Assembly (NCBI GenBank): GCA_005883905.1
Contig: VAYD01000203.1
Coordinates: 12,323-18,153 of the forward strand
From: Actinomycetota bacterium
Lineage (GTDB): Bacteria > Actinomycetota > Thermoleophilia > Solirubrobacterales > Solirubrobacteraceae
DNA length: 5,831 nt
Direction: 5' to 3'
The translations under genes and the position numbers were made by a program. Every line of letters starts with the position of its first letter. Positions within the stretch are counted from its first letter, which is position 1. The notes beneath the pieces were generated by a model. The model saw nothing but the letters and a program-made list of their open reading frames with translations, made no database searches and had not been told where the DNA came from. Shown in pieces: positions 1 to 5,831 of the stretch.

Positions 1-1825
1 CGAGCGCGCCCGGCCCCAGCCCCGATCTGATCGCCGCCGCCGCGGCCTGCGCGGCGCCGGGCTGGTCGGAGGCGGCGACGATCCGGATCAGCGTCGCGAA
101 GGGCGGGTAGCTGAGCGCCTCGCGGCGGCGCAGCTCCTCGGCGGTGAACGTGTCAGCGTCGTGGCGCGCTGCGAGCCGGATCGCGGGCGCGTCGGGCGCG
201 ACGGTCTGCACGAGCACCCGACCGTTCGTGCCGCGGCCGGCGCGGCCGGCGAGCTGCGTGACGAGCGCGAACGTGCGCTCCTCGGCGCGGAAGTCCGGGA
301 ACCGCAGCGTGCCGTCCGCGTCGAGCACGACGCCGAGCTCGACATCCGGGAAGTCGTGGCCCTTGGCGACGACCTGCGTGCCGACGAGCACGCCGCGGTC
401 GGCCGCGAGGAAGCGCGCGAGCACCTCACCGGCGTGCTGGACGTCCGCGTCCAGGCGAAAGACAGGCCCGGGAAGCTCATGTTCGAGCCGCTCCGTGCCC
501 GCGCCGTGCCTTGCGATCGACACGCCGCCGCAGGACGGGCAGCGCCGTGGCACCGGCTCGCGGTGGCCGCAGTGGTGGCAGGCGAGGACGCCCTCGCCGC
601 GGTGCAGGACAAGCGTCACGTCGCATTCCGGGCACTCGAATGCATGCCCGCACGTCTGGCAGGTGAGGAAGTTCGACCAGCCGCGGCGGTTCAACAGCAC
701 GATCGCCTTGCGCGCATCGACCAGCGCCTCGTGCGTGCGCGGGTGCAGGGTGCTCTTGGCGGTTCGCATGTCGATCACCTCGACCGGCGGGAGCGGCCTG
801 CCGTCGACGCGCTCGGGCAGCCGCACGCGCCTGAGGCGCTGCGCGGACTCGCAGCGCGGCGTGGCCGAGCCGCAGACGAGCAGGCCTGCGCCTGCGCGGC
901 GCTCGGCGACCAGGCGTGCGTCGTAGCGCGGGTCGCCCTCGTGCTTGTAGGACGGGTCGTGCTCCTCGTCGACCACGACGAGGCCGAGCTCGGAGACAGG
1001 CGCAAAGACGGCCGAGCGCGGGCCGACGCAGATGCGCGCCTCGCCGTCGCGCAGTCGCCGCCACTCGTCGTAGCGCTCGCCGACGCTGAGCTTCGAGTGC
1101 AGCACGGCGACCGTGTCGCCGAAGCGCTCGACGAAGCGGGCGACGACCTGCGGGGTCAGCGCGATCTCGGGTACGAGCACGATCACGCCGCCCTCGACGC
1201 GCTCGGCGAGCTGCAGGTAGACCTCGGTCTTGCCCGAGCCCGTCACCCCGTGCAGCAGCGTGCGGCCGCCCTGGAGGATCTCGTCGATCGCGCTCGCCTG
1301 GTCGGGCGTAAGCTGCGGCCGGTCGCGCGCGCCGACGAGATGGTGCGTGACCGCCCGGCGCTGCCCGCGCGGCCCGATTGTGACGAGGCCGCGCTTCTCC
1401 AAGCGCCGCAGCGCGGCGGTGTCGGGGCCGGTCCAGCGCGGCAGGCTGTCGAGCAGCGCCTGCTGGCGCTCGGTGAGGCGTCCGTTCGCGCCGTGCGCCC
1501 GCTCGGCCCACAGCGCCGTCTTCTCGCGCCCGGGCGGCGGCAGCACCAGGCCGAGCGCCCGCGCCGGCGTCGACACGTACTCGTCGGCCATCCAGAGCGC
1601 CAGCTCCACCAGCTCGGCCGGGACGCTGTCGGGCAGGACGCGGAGCGGATCGGCCAGCTCGTGCTCGGACTCCGCGGCGAGCCCGGTCACGACCGCGCGC
1701 AGCCGCTGACGGCCGAAAGGCACCTCGAGGATCGACCCCACGTCGGCCCCGTCCGGACGCCGGTAGTCGAACGGCCCACGCAGCGCGCGGGCCGTCGTCA
1801 GCGGCTCGACCTTGATGACGTCCAT
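1..1825 (-). CDS. priA: Primosomal protein N' (replication restart helicase PriA), C-terminus cut by window edge
   Basis: PriA is a 3'-to-5' DNA helicase that recognises stalled forks and reloads the replicative helicase. I translated the minus strand from the ATG at 1825: 608 codons stay open to the left edge, so the stop lies outside. The N-terminal 3'-DNA-binding domain (about 1-105) and a winged-helix-like stretch (about 115-165) precede the helicase core. Walker A is GVTGSGKT (193-200), the DEEH box is DEEHD (286-290), and a GSATP motif lies at 319-323. All eight zinc-ligand cysteines are present as four CxxC pairs (389/392, 398/401, 416/419, 429/432). Later helicase motifs are GTQVVAKGHDFPDV (482-495) and AGRAGR (526-531). 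E. coli PriA is about 730 residues, so roughly 60-100 residues are probably missing. Linkers look short. The ATPase motifs are intact, unlike the degenerate PriA of several actinomycetes. There is no Shine-Dalgarno sequence before the ATG. Known order in relatives would place def/fmt downstream, which is an inference. Very secure call. Confidence 0.97.
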   Translation of the reverse strand, partial: MDVIKVEPLTTARALRGPFDYRRPDGADVGSILEVPFGRQRLRAVVTGLAAESEHELADPLRVLPDSVPAELVELALWMADEYVSTPARALGLVLPPPGREKTALWAERAHGANGRLTERQQALLDSLPRWTGPDTAALRRLEKRGLVTIGPRGQRRAVTHHLVGARDRPQLTPDQASAIDEILQGGRTLLHGVTGSGKTEVYLQLAERVEGGVIVLVPEIALTPQVVARFVERFGDTVAVLHSKLSVGERYDEWRRLRDGEARICVGPRSAVFAPVSELGLVVVDEEHDPSYKHEGDPRYDARLVAERRAGAGLLVCGSATPRCESAQRLRRVRLPERVDGRPLPPVEVIDMRTAKSTLHPRTHEALVDARKAIVLLNRRGWSNFLTCQTCGHAFECPECDVTLVLHRGEGVLACHHCGHREPVPRRCPSCGGVSIARHGAGTERLEHELPGPVFRLDADVQHAGEVLARFLAADRGVLVGTQVVAKGHDFPDVELGVVLDADGTLRFPDFRAEERTFALVTQLAGRAGRGTNGRVLVQTVAPDAPAIRLAARHDADTFTAEELRRREALSYPPFATLIRIVAASDQPGAAQAAAAAIRSGLGPGAL

Positions 1826-1833
1826 CCGGGCCG

Positions 1834-1839
1834 AGGTTA
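1834..1839 (-). promoter_or_regulatory. Candidate -10 box of priA (leaderless start)
   Basis: On the minus strand TAACCT fits the TANNNT pattern of a -10 box and ends 8 nt before the priA ATG. Transcription would begin at or next to the A of the start codon, giving a leaderless mRNA. No ribosome binding site is visible, which agrees. No good -35 box is seen; the place where it would fall lies inside the repeat at 1848-1901. This is inferred from spacing only. Confidence 0.33.
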
Positions 1840-1847
1840 GATCGCGC

Positions 1848-1901
1848 AGGGGTCAGGCCCCTCCCTAGCGCCATGCAGCTACGGGGTCTGTCCCCTTTTT
1901 T
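1848..1901 (+). repeat. Paired palindromic inverted repeat with T-run (REP/BIME-like or terminator-like)
   Basis: Two GC-rich arms, AGGGGTCAGGCCCC (1848-1861) and GGGGTCTGTCCCCT (1883-1896), are inverted repeats identical at 12 of 14 positions. As RNA they would pair at 13 of 14 positions, counting one G-U pair. The 21-nt loop contains a further 4-bp match (TAGC 1866-1869, GCTA 1878-1881). Each arm is also nearly palindromic by itself (GGGG...CCCC). Six T residues (1896-1901) follow the right arm, so the structure looks like an intrinsic terminator on the plus strand, but no plus-strand gene lies upstream to be terminated. The double-palindrome layout recalls REP pairs (BIMEs) and similar GGGGTC/GACCCC intergenic repeats; that link is from memory and untested. 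It covers the region where a priA -35 box would lie. Confidence 0.6.
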
Positions 1902-1904
1902 GCA

Positions 1905-1928
1905 GGGTGCAACTGAGTTGCGCTCAGT
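1905..1928 (+). repeat. Overlapping hairpins upstream of the PH-like gene
   Basis: GCAAC (1909-1913) and GTTGC (1917-1921) form a perfect stem around TGA, which extends with two G-U pairs to 9 bp (1905-1925). A competing perfect stem, ACTGAG (1912-1917) with CTCAGT (1923-1928), shares bases with it, so only one can form. The site lies about 20-45 bp before the proposed transcription start of the PH-like gene, so on DNA it could be an operator, or it could be the end of the adjacent repeat. The function is unknown. Confidence 0.35.
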
Positions 1929-1947
1929 CGGACGCCGACCGCGCGGG

Positions 1948-1953
1948 TAGAGT
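1948..1953 (+). promoter_or_regulatory. Candidate -10 box of the PH-like gene (leaderless start)
   Basis: TAGAGT matches the TANNNT form of a -10 box and is separated from the ATG at 1960 by exactly 6 nt, the usual distance from a -10 box to a transcription start. The mRNA would then start at the A of ATG with no leader, which fits the absence of a Shine-Dalgarno sequence. No clear TTGACA-like -35 box is found 16-18 bp upstream. The call rests on pattern and spacing alone. Confidence 0.45.
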
Positions 1954-1959
1954 CCGGCC

Positions 1960-2433
1960 ATGGAACTGCACGAGGGTGAGACGCTGCTGTTCGAAGGCCG
2001 GCCGTCGTGGCGGGCCATCGTCGGCTTCTACATCACGGGGACGCTCGTGGCCGCCGCGATCGGCGCGATCGTGGGGTTGATCAGCAGCACCGGCTCCGGC
2101 GTCGGCGTGTTCGTCGTGCTCTTCGCGGTCGTCGTCCTGATCGGGTGGATCCGGCGGATCGGGACGCGCTATGCGATCACGAACGAGCGGCTCGCCATCC
2201 AGCGCGGCATCCTCTCGCGCCACAGCCAGGAGACGCGGCTGGTGCGCGTGCAGAACGTCAACACCGACCAGACCGTGATCCAGCGGATGCTCGGCGTCGG
2301 CGTCGTGGACTTCGACACGGCCGGAACCGACGCCCCAGACTCCGAGTTCGCGTTCTGGGGCGTCGCCGATCCCGGCGGCGTGGCGAAGCAGGTCGACGCT
2401 GCCGTCAGGCAGTCGCAGCAGGCTCAGAGCTGA
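1960..2433 (+). CDS. Bacterial PH domain (DUF304/bPH2) membrane protein
   Basis: This is a 157-residue protein. A short N-terminal segment with [12 protein letters not shown] (6-17) is followed by two hydrophobic, probably membrane-spanning helices (about 19-42 and 47-64), the second ending in WIRR. The soluble C-terminal part begins [14 protein letters not shown] (71-84) and continues [11 protein letters not shown] (91-101) and [11 protein letters not shown] (112-122). This is the hallmark of the bacterial PH-like fold formerly called DUF304, in which a Tyr-x-Ile-Thr-Asn-x-Arg strand follows the membrane hairpin. Members are small envelope proteins of mostly unknown function, sometimes in pairs (YdbS/YdbT type); I can assign no substrate. 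It stands alone, transcribed opposite to both neighbours, and its last 29 bp overlap the end of metK. The ATG is favoured by the -10-like box 6 nt upstream and by the family-typical N-terminus. Confidence 0.9.
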   Translation: MELHEGETLLFEGRPSWRAIVGFYITGTLVAAAIGAIVGLISSTGSGVGVFVVLFAVVVLIGWIRRIGTRYAITNERLAIQRGILSRHSQETRLVRVQNVNTDQTVIQRMLGVGVVDFDTAGTDAPDSEFAFWGVADPGGVAKQVDAAVRQSQQAQS

Positions 2434-3640
2434 GCCCGGCGGCTTCCTTGAGCGCGGCGGCCCTGTCGGTGCGCTCCCACGTGAAGTCGTGGTCCTCGCG
2501 GCCGAAGTGGCCGTAGGCGGCGGTCTTCTGGTAGATCGGCCGGTGCAGCTTCAGCTCCTCGCGGAACGCGCCCGGGCGCAGGTCGAAGTGCTCGTCGATG
2601 AGCTGCGCGATCCTCGCGCGCCCGATCTTCTCGGTGCCGAACGTCTCGACCATCACGCTGATCGGGTGCGCCACGCCGATGGCGTAGGCGACCTGGACCT
2701 CGCAGCGGTCGGCGAGCCCCGCCGCGACGACGTTCTTGGCCACGTGACGCGCGGCGTACGCGCCTGAGCGGTCGACCTTCGACGGGTCCTTGCCGGAGAA
2801 CGCGCCGCCGCCGTGGCGGGCCATGCCGCCGTAGGTGTCGACGATGATCTTGCGGCCCGTCAGGCCGGCGTCGCCGACCGGGCCGCCGATGACGAAGCGC
2901 CCCGTCGGGTTGACCATGAAGTTGCGGCGCAGCTTCGCGGGGTCGTAGAGGTCCTTTGGCAGGATCGGCTCGACGACGTGCTCCCAGAGGTCGTCGGGCA
3001 GCAGCAGCTCCGCGCCCTCCTTGTGCTGCGTCGAGATCAGCAACTTCTCGATCTCGACCGGGCGGCCGTCGCGGTAGCGGACCGACACCTGCGTCTTGCC
3101 GTCGGGACGCAGGTAGTTGACGGTCTCGGCCTTGCGCACGGCAGACAGGCGCTCGGCCAGCCGGTGCGCGAGCGAGATCGGCAGCGGCATCAGCGACTGC
3201 GTCTCGTTCGTCGCGTAGCCGAACATCATCCCCTGGTCGCCGGCGCCGGCGACGTCGAGCTCGTCGTCGTCGGAGGCGTCGGTGCGCGCCTCGTAGGCCC
3301 GGTCGACGCCCTGGGCGATGTCGGGCGACTGCTTGTCGATCGCGTTGATGACGGCGCACGAATCGGCGCTGAAGCCCAGGTCGGCGTCGGTGTAGCCGAT
3401 CTTGCGGATCGTCTCGCGCACGATGTCCTGGATGTCGACGTAGGTCGTCGTGGAGATCTCGCCCGACACGACCACGAGGCCGGTGTTCACGAGCGTCTCG
3501 CAGGCGACGCGGCCGTAGGGGTCGTCGCGCATGACCGCGTCGAGCACGCCGTCGGAGATCTGGTCGGCGACCTTGTCGGGATGACCCTCCGTGACGGACT
3601 CGGATGTGAACAGGTACTCGTTGTCGGCGTATTGGCTCAT
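2405..3640 (-). CDS. metK: S-adenosylmethionine synthetase (methionine adenosyltransferase)
   Basis: MetK makes S-adenosylmethionine from methionine and ATP, releasing phosphate and pyrophosphate, in the cytoplasm. The 411-residue product has the family signatures in order: [14 protein letters not shown] (17-30, with the catalytic-site His20 and Asp22), [16 protein letters not shown] (132-147) and the phosphate-binding loop GGGAFSGKD (277-285). E. coli MetK is 384 residues; the extra length is mostly a segment before GAGDQG rich in Asp (about 112-130), which I recall as common in actinobacterial MetK, and a short C-terminal tail. The ATG at 3640 gives the standard N-terminus with the [13 protein letters not shown] segment at 11-23. 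It lies 29 bp after the der stop in the same direction, so it is probably the third gene of the operon. No Shine-Dalgarno sequence precedes it, and a -10-like box in the gap may give it an extra promoter. Its 3' end overlaps the convergent PH-like gene. Confidence 0.98.
   Translation of the reverse strand: MSQYADNEYLFTSESVTEGHPDKVADQISDGVLDAVMRDDPYGRVACETLVNTGLVVVSGEISTTTYVDIQDIVRETIRKIGYTDADLGFSADSCAVINAIDKQSPDIAQGVDRAYEARTDASDDDELDVAGAGDQGMMFGYATNETQSLMPLPISLAHRLAERLSAVRKAETVNYLRPDGKTQVSVRYRDGRPVEIEKLLISTQHKEGAELLLPDDLWEHVVEPILPKDLYDPAKLRRNFMVNPTGRFVIGGPVGDAGLTGRKIIVDTYGGMARHGGGAFSGKDPSKVDRSGAYAARHVAKNVVAAGLADRCEVQVAYAIGVAHPISVMVETFGTEKIGRARIAQLIDEHFDLRPGAFREELKLHRPIYQKTAAYGHFGREDHDFTWERTDRAAALKEAAGLSSEPAATA
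2421..2436. other. 16-bp palindrome at the convergent overlap of the PH-like gene and metK
   Basis: GGCTCAG (2421-2427) and CTGAGCC (2430-2436) are perfect 7-bp inverted repeats separated by AG. They span the stop codon of the PH-like gene and lie inside the last codons of metK. A hairpin with a 4-nt loop could form in either transcript, and its position at the junction of converging genes suggests a role in 3'-end formation. No T-run follows on either strand, so it is not a standard intrinsic terminator. It could also be chance in such GC-rich DNA. Confidence 0.35.
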
Positions 3641-3652
3641 GTGGAGTCGGGA

Positions 3653-3658
3653 AGCGTA
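3653..3658 (-). promoter_or_regulatory. Possible internal -10 box for metK
   Basis: On the minus strand TACGCT (TANNNT pattern) lies 12 nt before the metK ATG, within the 29-bp der-metK gap. A transcript from here would have a leader of about 5 nt. There is no recognisable -35 box, which would fall in the end of der. Weak evidence. Confidence 0.2.
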
Positions 3659-3669
3659 GCGATGAAGCG

Positions 3670-4980
3670 TCAGCGCTCGCGGCTCTGACGCTCGTTGAAG
3701 TCGATGATCAGCGGCACGCCGTCCATGCCGAACCGCGAGCGCAACCGATTCTCCACGAAGTAGGCGTAGTCGCGCGTCACCCGGTTGCGGGAGTTGACCT
3801 GGATCGCGAAGCGCGGCGGGCGCACCTCGAACTGCGCCATGTACAGCAGCCGCAGCCGGTGGCCCTGCTTCGCCGGCGGCTGGCGCGCCTCGACCGTCTC
3901 GGCGACGAAGCGGTTGAGCTCCGGCGTCGGGATGCGCGTGCGCATGCGGTCGCCGAGGGCGACCGCCTCCTGCAGCACGCGCCCGACGTTGCGCCCGGTC
4001 TTGGCGCTGGCGGTCAGCACCTTCGGGCGCAGGCGCAGCTTGTTGGCCACGACCGCGCGCTGGTAATCGAGGTCCTCCTCGGCCAGCGCGCTGATGTCCC
4101 ACTTGTTGAGCACGAGCGCCGTCGCGCAACCCGCCTTCATCGCGAGCTCCGCAATGCGCAGGTCCTGCGACGTCACGCCGTCGCCGGCGTCGCACACGAC
4201 GAGCGCGACGTCCGCCCGCTCGGCCGCCCGCTGCGAGCGCAGCGTCGTGTAGTACTCGACGTTGTCGCTGACCTTCGCCTGACGGCGCATCCCCGCCGTG
4301 TCGACCACGACGAGCGGGCGCCCGTCGACCTCGAGCTGCAGGTCGATCGCGTCGCGCGTCGTGCCGGCAACCTCGCTCACGATCACACGCTCGGCGCCGG
4401 CGAATTGGTTGACCAGCGACGACTTGCCGACGTTCGGCCGTCCGATCACCGCCAGCCGAGTCAGCTCGTCGTCCTCGTCGGCGGCGTCGCCCTCGGGCAG
4501 CCGCTCGACGATCGCGTCGAGCAGGTCGCCGCTGCCGAGCCCCTGCGCCGCCGACACCGGGATCGGCTCGCCGAGGCCGAGCCGATAGAAGTCGGCAGAC
4601 AGCGGGATGTCCTGCGCGGCGTCGATCTTGTTGGCCGCGACGAGCACCGGGATCGTCGCGCGGCGCAGCAGGTCGGCCATCTCCTCGTCGCCGGGCCGAA
4701 CGCCGGACTTCGCGTCGACGACCAGCACCGCGACGGCCGCGTCGGCGAGCGCCGTCCGCGCCTGCTCGCGGATCGAGCCGGCCATCGGGTCCTCGTCGAC
4801 GAGGTCCATCCCGCCGGTGTCGATCAGCGTGAACCGGCGCCCGTTCCACTCCGCGGCGATCTCGTTGCGATCGCGCGTGATGCCGGATCGCTCGTGGACG
4901 ACGGCGGTGCGCGTCCCGCTCAGCCGGTTGACCAGCGAGGACTTGCCGACGTTCGGATAGCCGACGACCGCGACCTTCAT
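3670..4980 (-). CDS. der: Ribosome biogenesis GTPase Der (EngA)
   Basis: Der is an essential GTPase with two tandem G domains that acts in maturation of the 50S ribosomal subunit. The 436-residue product shows both domains complete. The first has GYPNVGKSS (7-15, P-loop), DTGG (54-57) and NKID (117-120). The second has GRPNVGKSS (180-188), DTAG (227-230) and NKWD (292-295). An acidic linker (about 163-172) joins them, and the C-terminal KH-like domain (about 350-436) carries the QFEVRPP and YFVENRLR segments typical of the family. Length is normal. The ATG at 4980 starts directly at the first beta strand, [13 protein letters not shown], and overlaps the cmk stop as ATGA, so translation is probably coupled to cmk. 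The gene is followed 29 bp later by metK. The call is unambiguous. Confidence 0.98.
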   Translation of the reverse strand: MKVAVVGYPNVGKSSLVNRLSGTRTAVVHERSGITRDRNEIAAEWNGRRFTLIDTGGMDLVDEDPMAGSIREQARTALADAAVAVLVVDAKSGVRPGDEEMADLLRRATIPVLVAANKIDAAQDIPLSADFYRLGLGEPIPVSAAQGLGSGDLLDAIVERLPEGDAADEDDELTRLAVIGRPNVGKSSLVNQFAGAERVIVSEVAGTTRDAIDLQLEVDGRPLVVVDTAGMRRQAKVSDNVEYYTTLRSQRAAERADVALVVCDAGDGVTSQDLRIAELAMKAGCATALVLNKWDISALAEEDLDYQRAVVANKLRLRPKVLTASAKTGRNVGRVLQEAVALGDRMRTRIPTPELNRFVAETVEARQPPAKQGHRLRLLYMAQFEVRPPRFAIQVNSRNRVTRDYAYFVENRLRSRFGMDGVPLIIDFNERQSRER

Positions 4981-5549
4981 GCCAGGTCCGCCACGCGCCG
5001 GACGACCTCGTCGAGCGAGAGGCCTGTGGTGTCGATCTCGACGGCGCCAGGCGCAGGAGTCAGCACGGAGCGGCCGAGCGTGTCGTCGGCGGCGTCGCGC
5101 GCCGCCTGCTCGCGCTGCACCTCCTCCACGGGACGGCCCTCTTGCGCCGCGCGGCGCCGCGCGCGCTCCTGCGGCGAAGCCGTCAGGAACACCTTCACCT
5201 CCGCGTCCGGCGCGATGCCGGTCGCAGCGTCGCGGCCCTCGATGACCCAGTCGCCCTGGCTGACGAGCGCGCGCTGCGCGGCGATGAGCACCTTCCGCTT
5301 CTCCGGGTCCCCGGCGAGCTGCGACGCCGCCGCGGTGACCGCGGGCGTGCGGATCGCCTCGGTCACGTCCTCCCCGTCGGCGAGCACGCGACCGCCGTCG
5401 AAGCGAATGTCCGTGTGCTCGCTGCCGTTGAGGGCCGCGGCGCGGTACATCGCGCCCGAGTCGAGGTACTCCCAGCCGAGCGCGTCTGCGACGGCGCGGG
5501 CGACGGTGGACTTCCCGGCCCCCGCGGGGCCGTCGATGGCGATGCGCAT
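4977..5549 (-). CDS. cmk: Cytidylate kinase (CMP/dCMP kinase), shortened form
   Basis: Cmk phosphorylates CMP and dCMP to the diphosphates using ATP. The product has 190 residues: P-loop [11 protein letters not shown] (5-15), substrate-site YLDSGAMYR (28-36), [20 protein letters not shown] (58-77), EGRD (104-107), [13 protein letters not shown] (121-133, LID region) and a C-terminal [12 protein letters not shown] (172-183). E. coli Cmk has about 227 residues. Here only about 21 residues separate DSGAMYR from DGEDV, where the family usually has some 40-45, so part of the NMP-binding insert is missing. After the LID the usual RDxxDSTR reads RDAADDTL (151-158), with Leu in place of the Arg. The ATG at 5549 is chosen because the P-loop strand follows at once; an in-frame ATG at 5618 would add 23 unlike residues. 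The gene overlaps der by 4 bp and heads the cmk-der-metK operon. Family membership is secure; full activity is less so. Confidence 0.93.
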   Translation of the reverse strand: MRIAIDGPAGAGKSTVARAVADALGWEYLDSGAMYRAAALNGSEHTDIRFDGGRVLADGEDVTEAIRTPAVTAAASQLAGDPEKRKVLIAAQRALVSQGDWVIEGRDAATGIAPDAEVKVFLTASPQERARRRAAQEGRPVEEVQREQAARDAADDTLGRSVLTPAPGAVEIDTTGLSLDEVVRRVADLA

Positions 5550-5553
5550 GCGA

Positions 5554-5616
5554 TTGCCACGATAGACGCCACGGTTGCGACATCCGGGGCGGGTGGCGAC
5601 CCATCCGTTTGCCACC
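5554..5616. repeat. GCCAC motif cluster and hairpin in the divergent cmk/MFS gap
   Basis: TTGCCAC occurs twice as a direct repeat (5554-5560 and 5609-5615). GCCAC also occurs at 5568-5572 and in inverse form as GTGGC at 5593-5597. The last two elements form an inverted repeat, GGTGGC (5592-5597) with GCCACC (5611-5616), extendable by two pairs (one G-T), just before the MFS start. Such an arrangement between divergent genes could be a regulator binding site. In DNA this rich in G and C short matches are common, so the evidence is modest. Confidence 0.25.
5559..5564 (-). promoter_or_regulatory. Candidate -10 box for the cmk-der-metK operon
   Basis: On the minus strand TATCGT matches TANNNT and ends 9 nt before the cmk ATG, so the transcript would have a leader of about 2-3 nt or none. 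There is no Shine-Dalgarno sequence. No convincing -35 box is visible. It partly overlaps one copy of the GCCAC motif found repeatedly in this gap. Confidence 0.3.
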
Positions 5617-5626
5617 ATGCCGGACG

Positions 5627-5831
5627 GTGAAGCTCCTGCGGCCGCTCCGCGAGCGCGACTTCGCGCTGCTCTGGACCGGGATGACCGTCTCGCTGCTCGG
5701 CGACGGCATCTACACGGTCGCCGTGGCCTGGCAGGTCTACGAGCTGCACAACGACCCGAGCGCGCTCGCGCTCGTCGGGCTGGCCTGGACCGGCGGGCTC
5801 GTCCTGTTCATCCTGCTCGCCGGCGTCCTGA
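5627..5831 (+). CDS. MFS transporter, N-terminal part (cut by window edge)
   Basis: An open frame starts at GTG 5627 and runs past the right edge (68 codons seen). The segment [21 protein letters not shown] (7-27), then AWQVYEL (34-40) and the hydrophobic [23 protein letters not shown] (46-68), match the start of MFS proteins of the EntS/drug-efflux type (MFS_3-like). In these a short cytoplasmic Arg-rich lead, LWxGxxVSxLGD, opens transmembrane helix 1, and helix 2 follows the YEL-x-x-x-P-x-A turn. The substrate cannot be told from this fragment; exporters of drugs or siderophores are typical of the family. GTG is preferred because the family lead begins about there; a TTG at 5609 in the same frame is an alternative. 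It is divergent from cmk across 77 bp, which holds possible operator repeats. No Shine-Dalgarno sequence is evident. Confidence 0.87.
   Translation, partial: MKLLRPLRERDFALLWTGMTVSLLGDGIYTVAVAWQVYELHNDPSALALVGLAWTGGLVLFILLAGVL

Noticed and set aside
161..1840. 559-codon open frame on the plus strand
   Set aside because: It runs antisense to priA and encodes a low-complexity Arg/Ala/Asp-rich product with no family features; such frames are expected opposite GC-rich genes.
1883..1901. Simple intrinsic terminator of a plus-strand gene
   Set aside because: No plus-strand gene lies upstream; the structure is better treated as part of the paired repeat, although it may still stop transcription.
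477..2018. 513-codon open frame on the minus strand
   Set aside because: It is an out-of-frame reading of priA and its upstream gap; the true priA frame starts at 1825 and contains all helicase motifs.
3641..3669. SAM riboswitch upstream of metK
   Set aside because: The gap is only 29 bp, far too short for any known SAM riboswitch.
3641..4849. Long in-frame extension upstream of metK
   Set aside because: It is an Arg/Gly/Ala-rich shadow of der; metK family homology begins exactly at the ATG at 3640.
3859..5565. 568-codon open frame on the plus strand
   Set aside because: It is antisense to der and cmk, has a biased composition and no recognisable domain.
5617..5619. ATG as start of the plus-strand MFS gene
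   Set aside because: It is in a different frame from the transporter sequence; GTG at 5627 (or TTG at 5609) is in frame.
5550..5709. Upstream ATG at 5618 for cmk, and the longer frame from 5709 leading into der
   Set aside because: The extra residues resemble nothing in the Cmk family, the P-loop strand starts at 5549, and the 5709 frame is a shadow of cmk joined to the true der frame.

Overview
This is a GC-rich (about 70% by eye) chromosomal segment carrying housekeeping genes of a high-GC Gram-positive-type bacterium. Codon use (strong G/C third positions), the compact PriA, the form of MetK and the order cmk-der-metK-priA suggest an actinobacterium. A Thermoleophilia/Solirubrobacterales-like lineage is my best guess, from remembered family resemblance and not from any search.

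Layout from left to right. Positions 1-1825 (minus strand) hold most of priA, the replication-restart helicase; its C-terminus lies beyond the left edge. Positions 1826-1959 are the only sizeable non-coding gap. It separates divergent genes and holds a long imperfect inverted repeat ending in a T-run, a second small hairpin, and candidate -10 boxes for the genes on both sides. Positions 1960-2433 (plus) encode a small two-helix membrane protein of the bacterial PH/DUF304 family. It converges on metK, and the two coding ends overlap by 29 bp. Positions 2405-5549 (minus) form an apparent three-gene operon: cmk (CMP kinase), der (double-GTPase ribosome assembly factor) and metK (S-adenosylmethionine synthetase). 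cmk and der overlap by four bases (ATGA), and der and metK are 29 bp apart. A 77-bp divergent gap (5550-5626) then leads to the start of an MFS-type efflux protein on the plus strand, cut by the right edge.

The operon covers nucleotide supply (Cmk), ribosome assembly (Der) and methyl-donor supply (MetK); with PriA these are core growth functions and no accessory pathway is visible. The membrane PH-like protein sits in opposite orientation between metK and priA, which are often close neighbours in the same orientation in actinobacteria, so it looks like an insertion into an otherwise conserved neighbourhood.

I found no convincing undescribed multi-gene system. The points most worth a second look are the paired palindromic repeat between priA and the PH-like gene, the shortened CMP kinase with a substituted CMP-site arginine, and the absence of Shine-Dalgarno sequences combined with -10-like boxes very close to start codons, which suggests leaderless transcripts.
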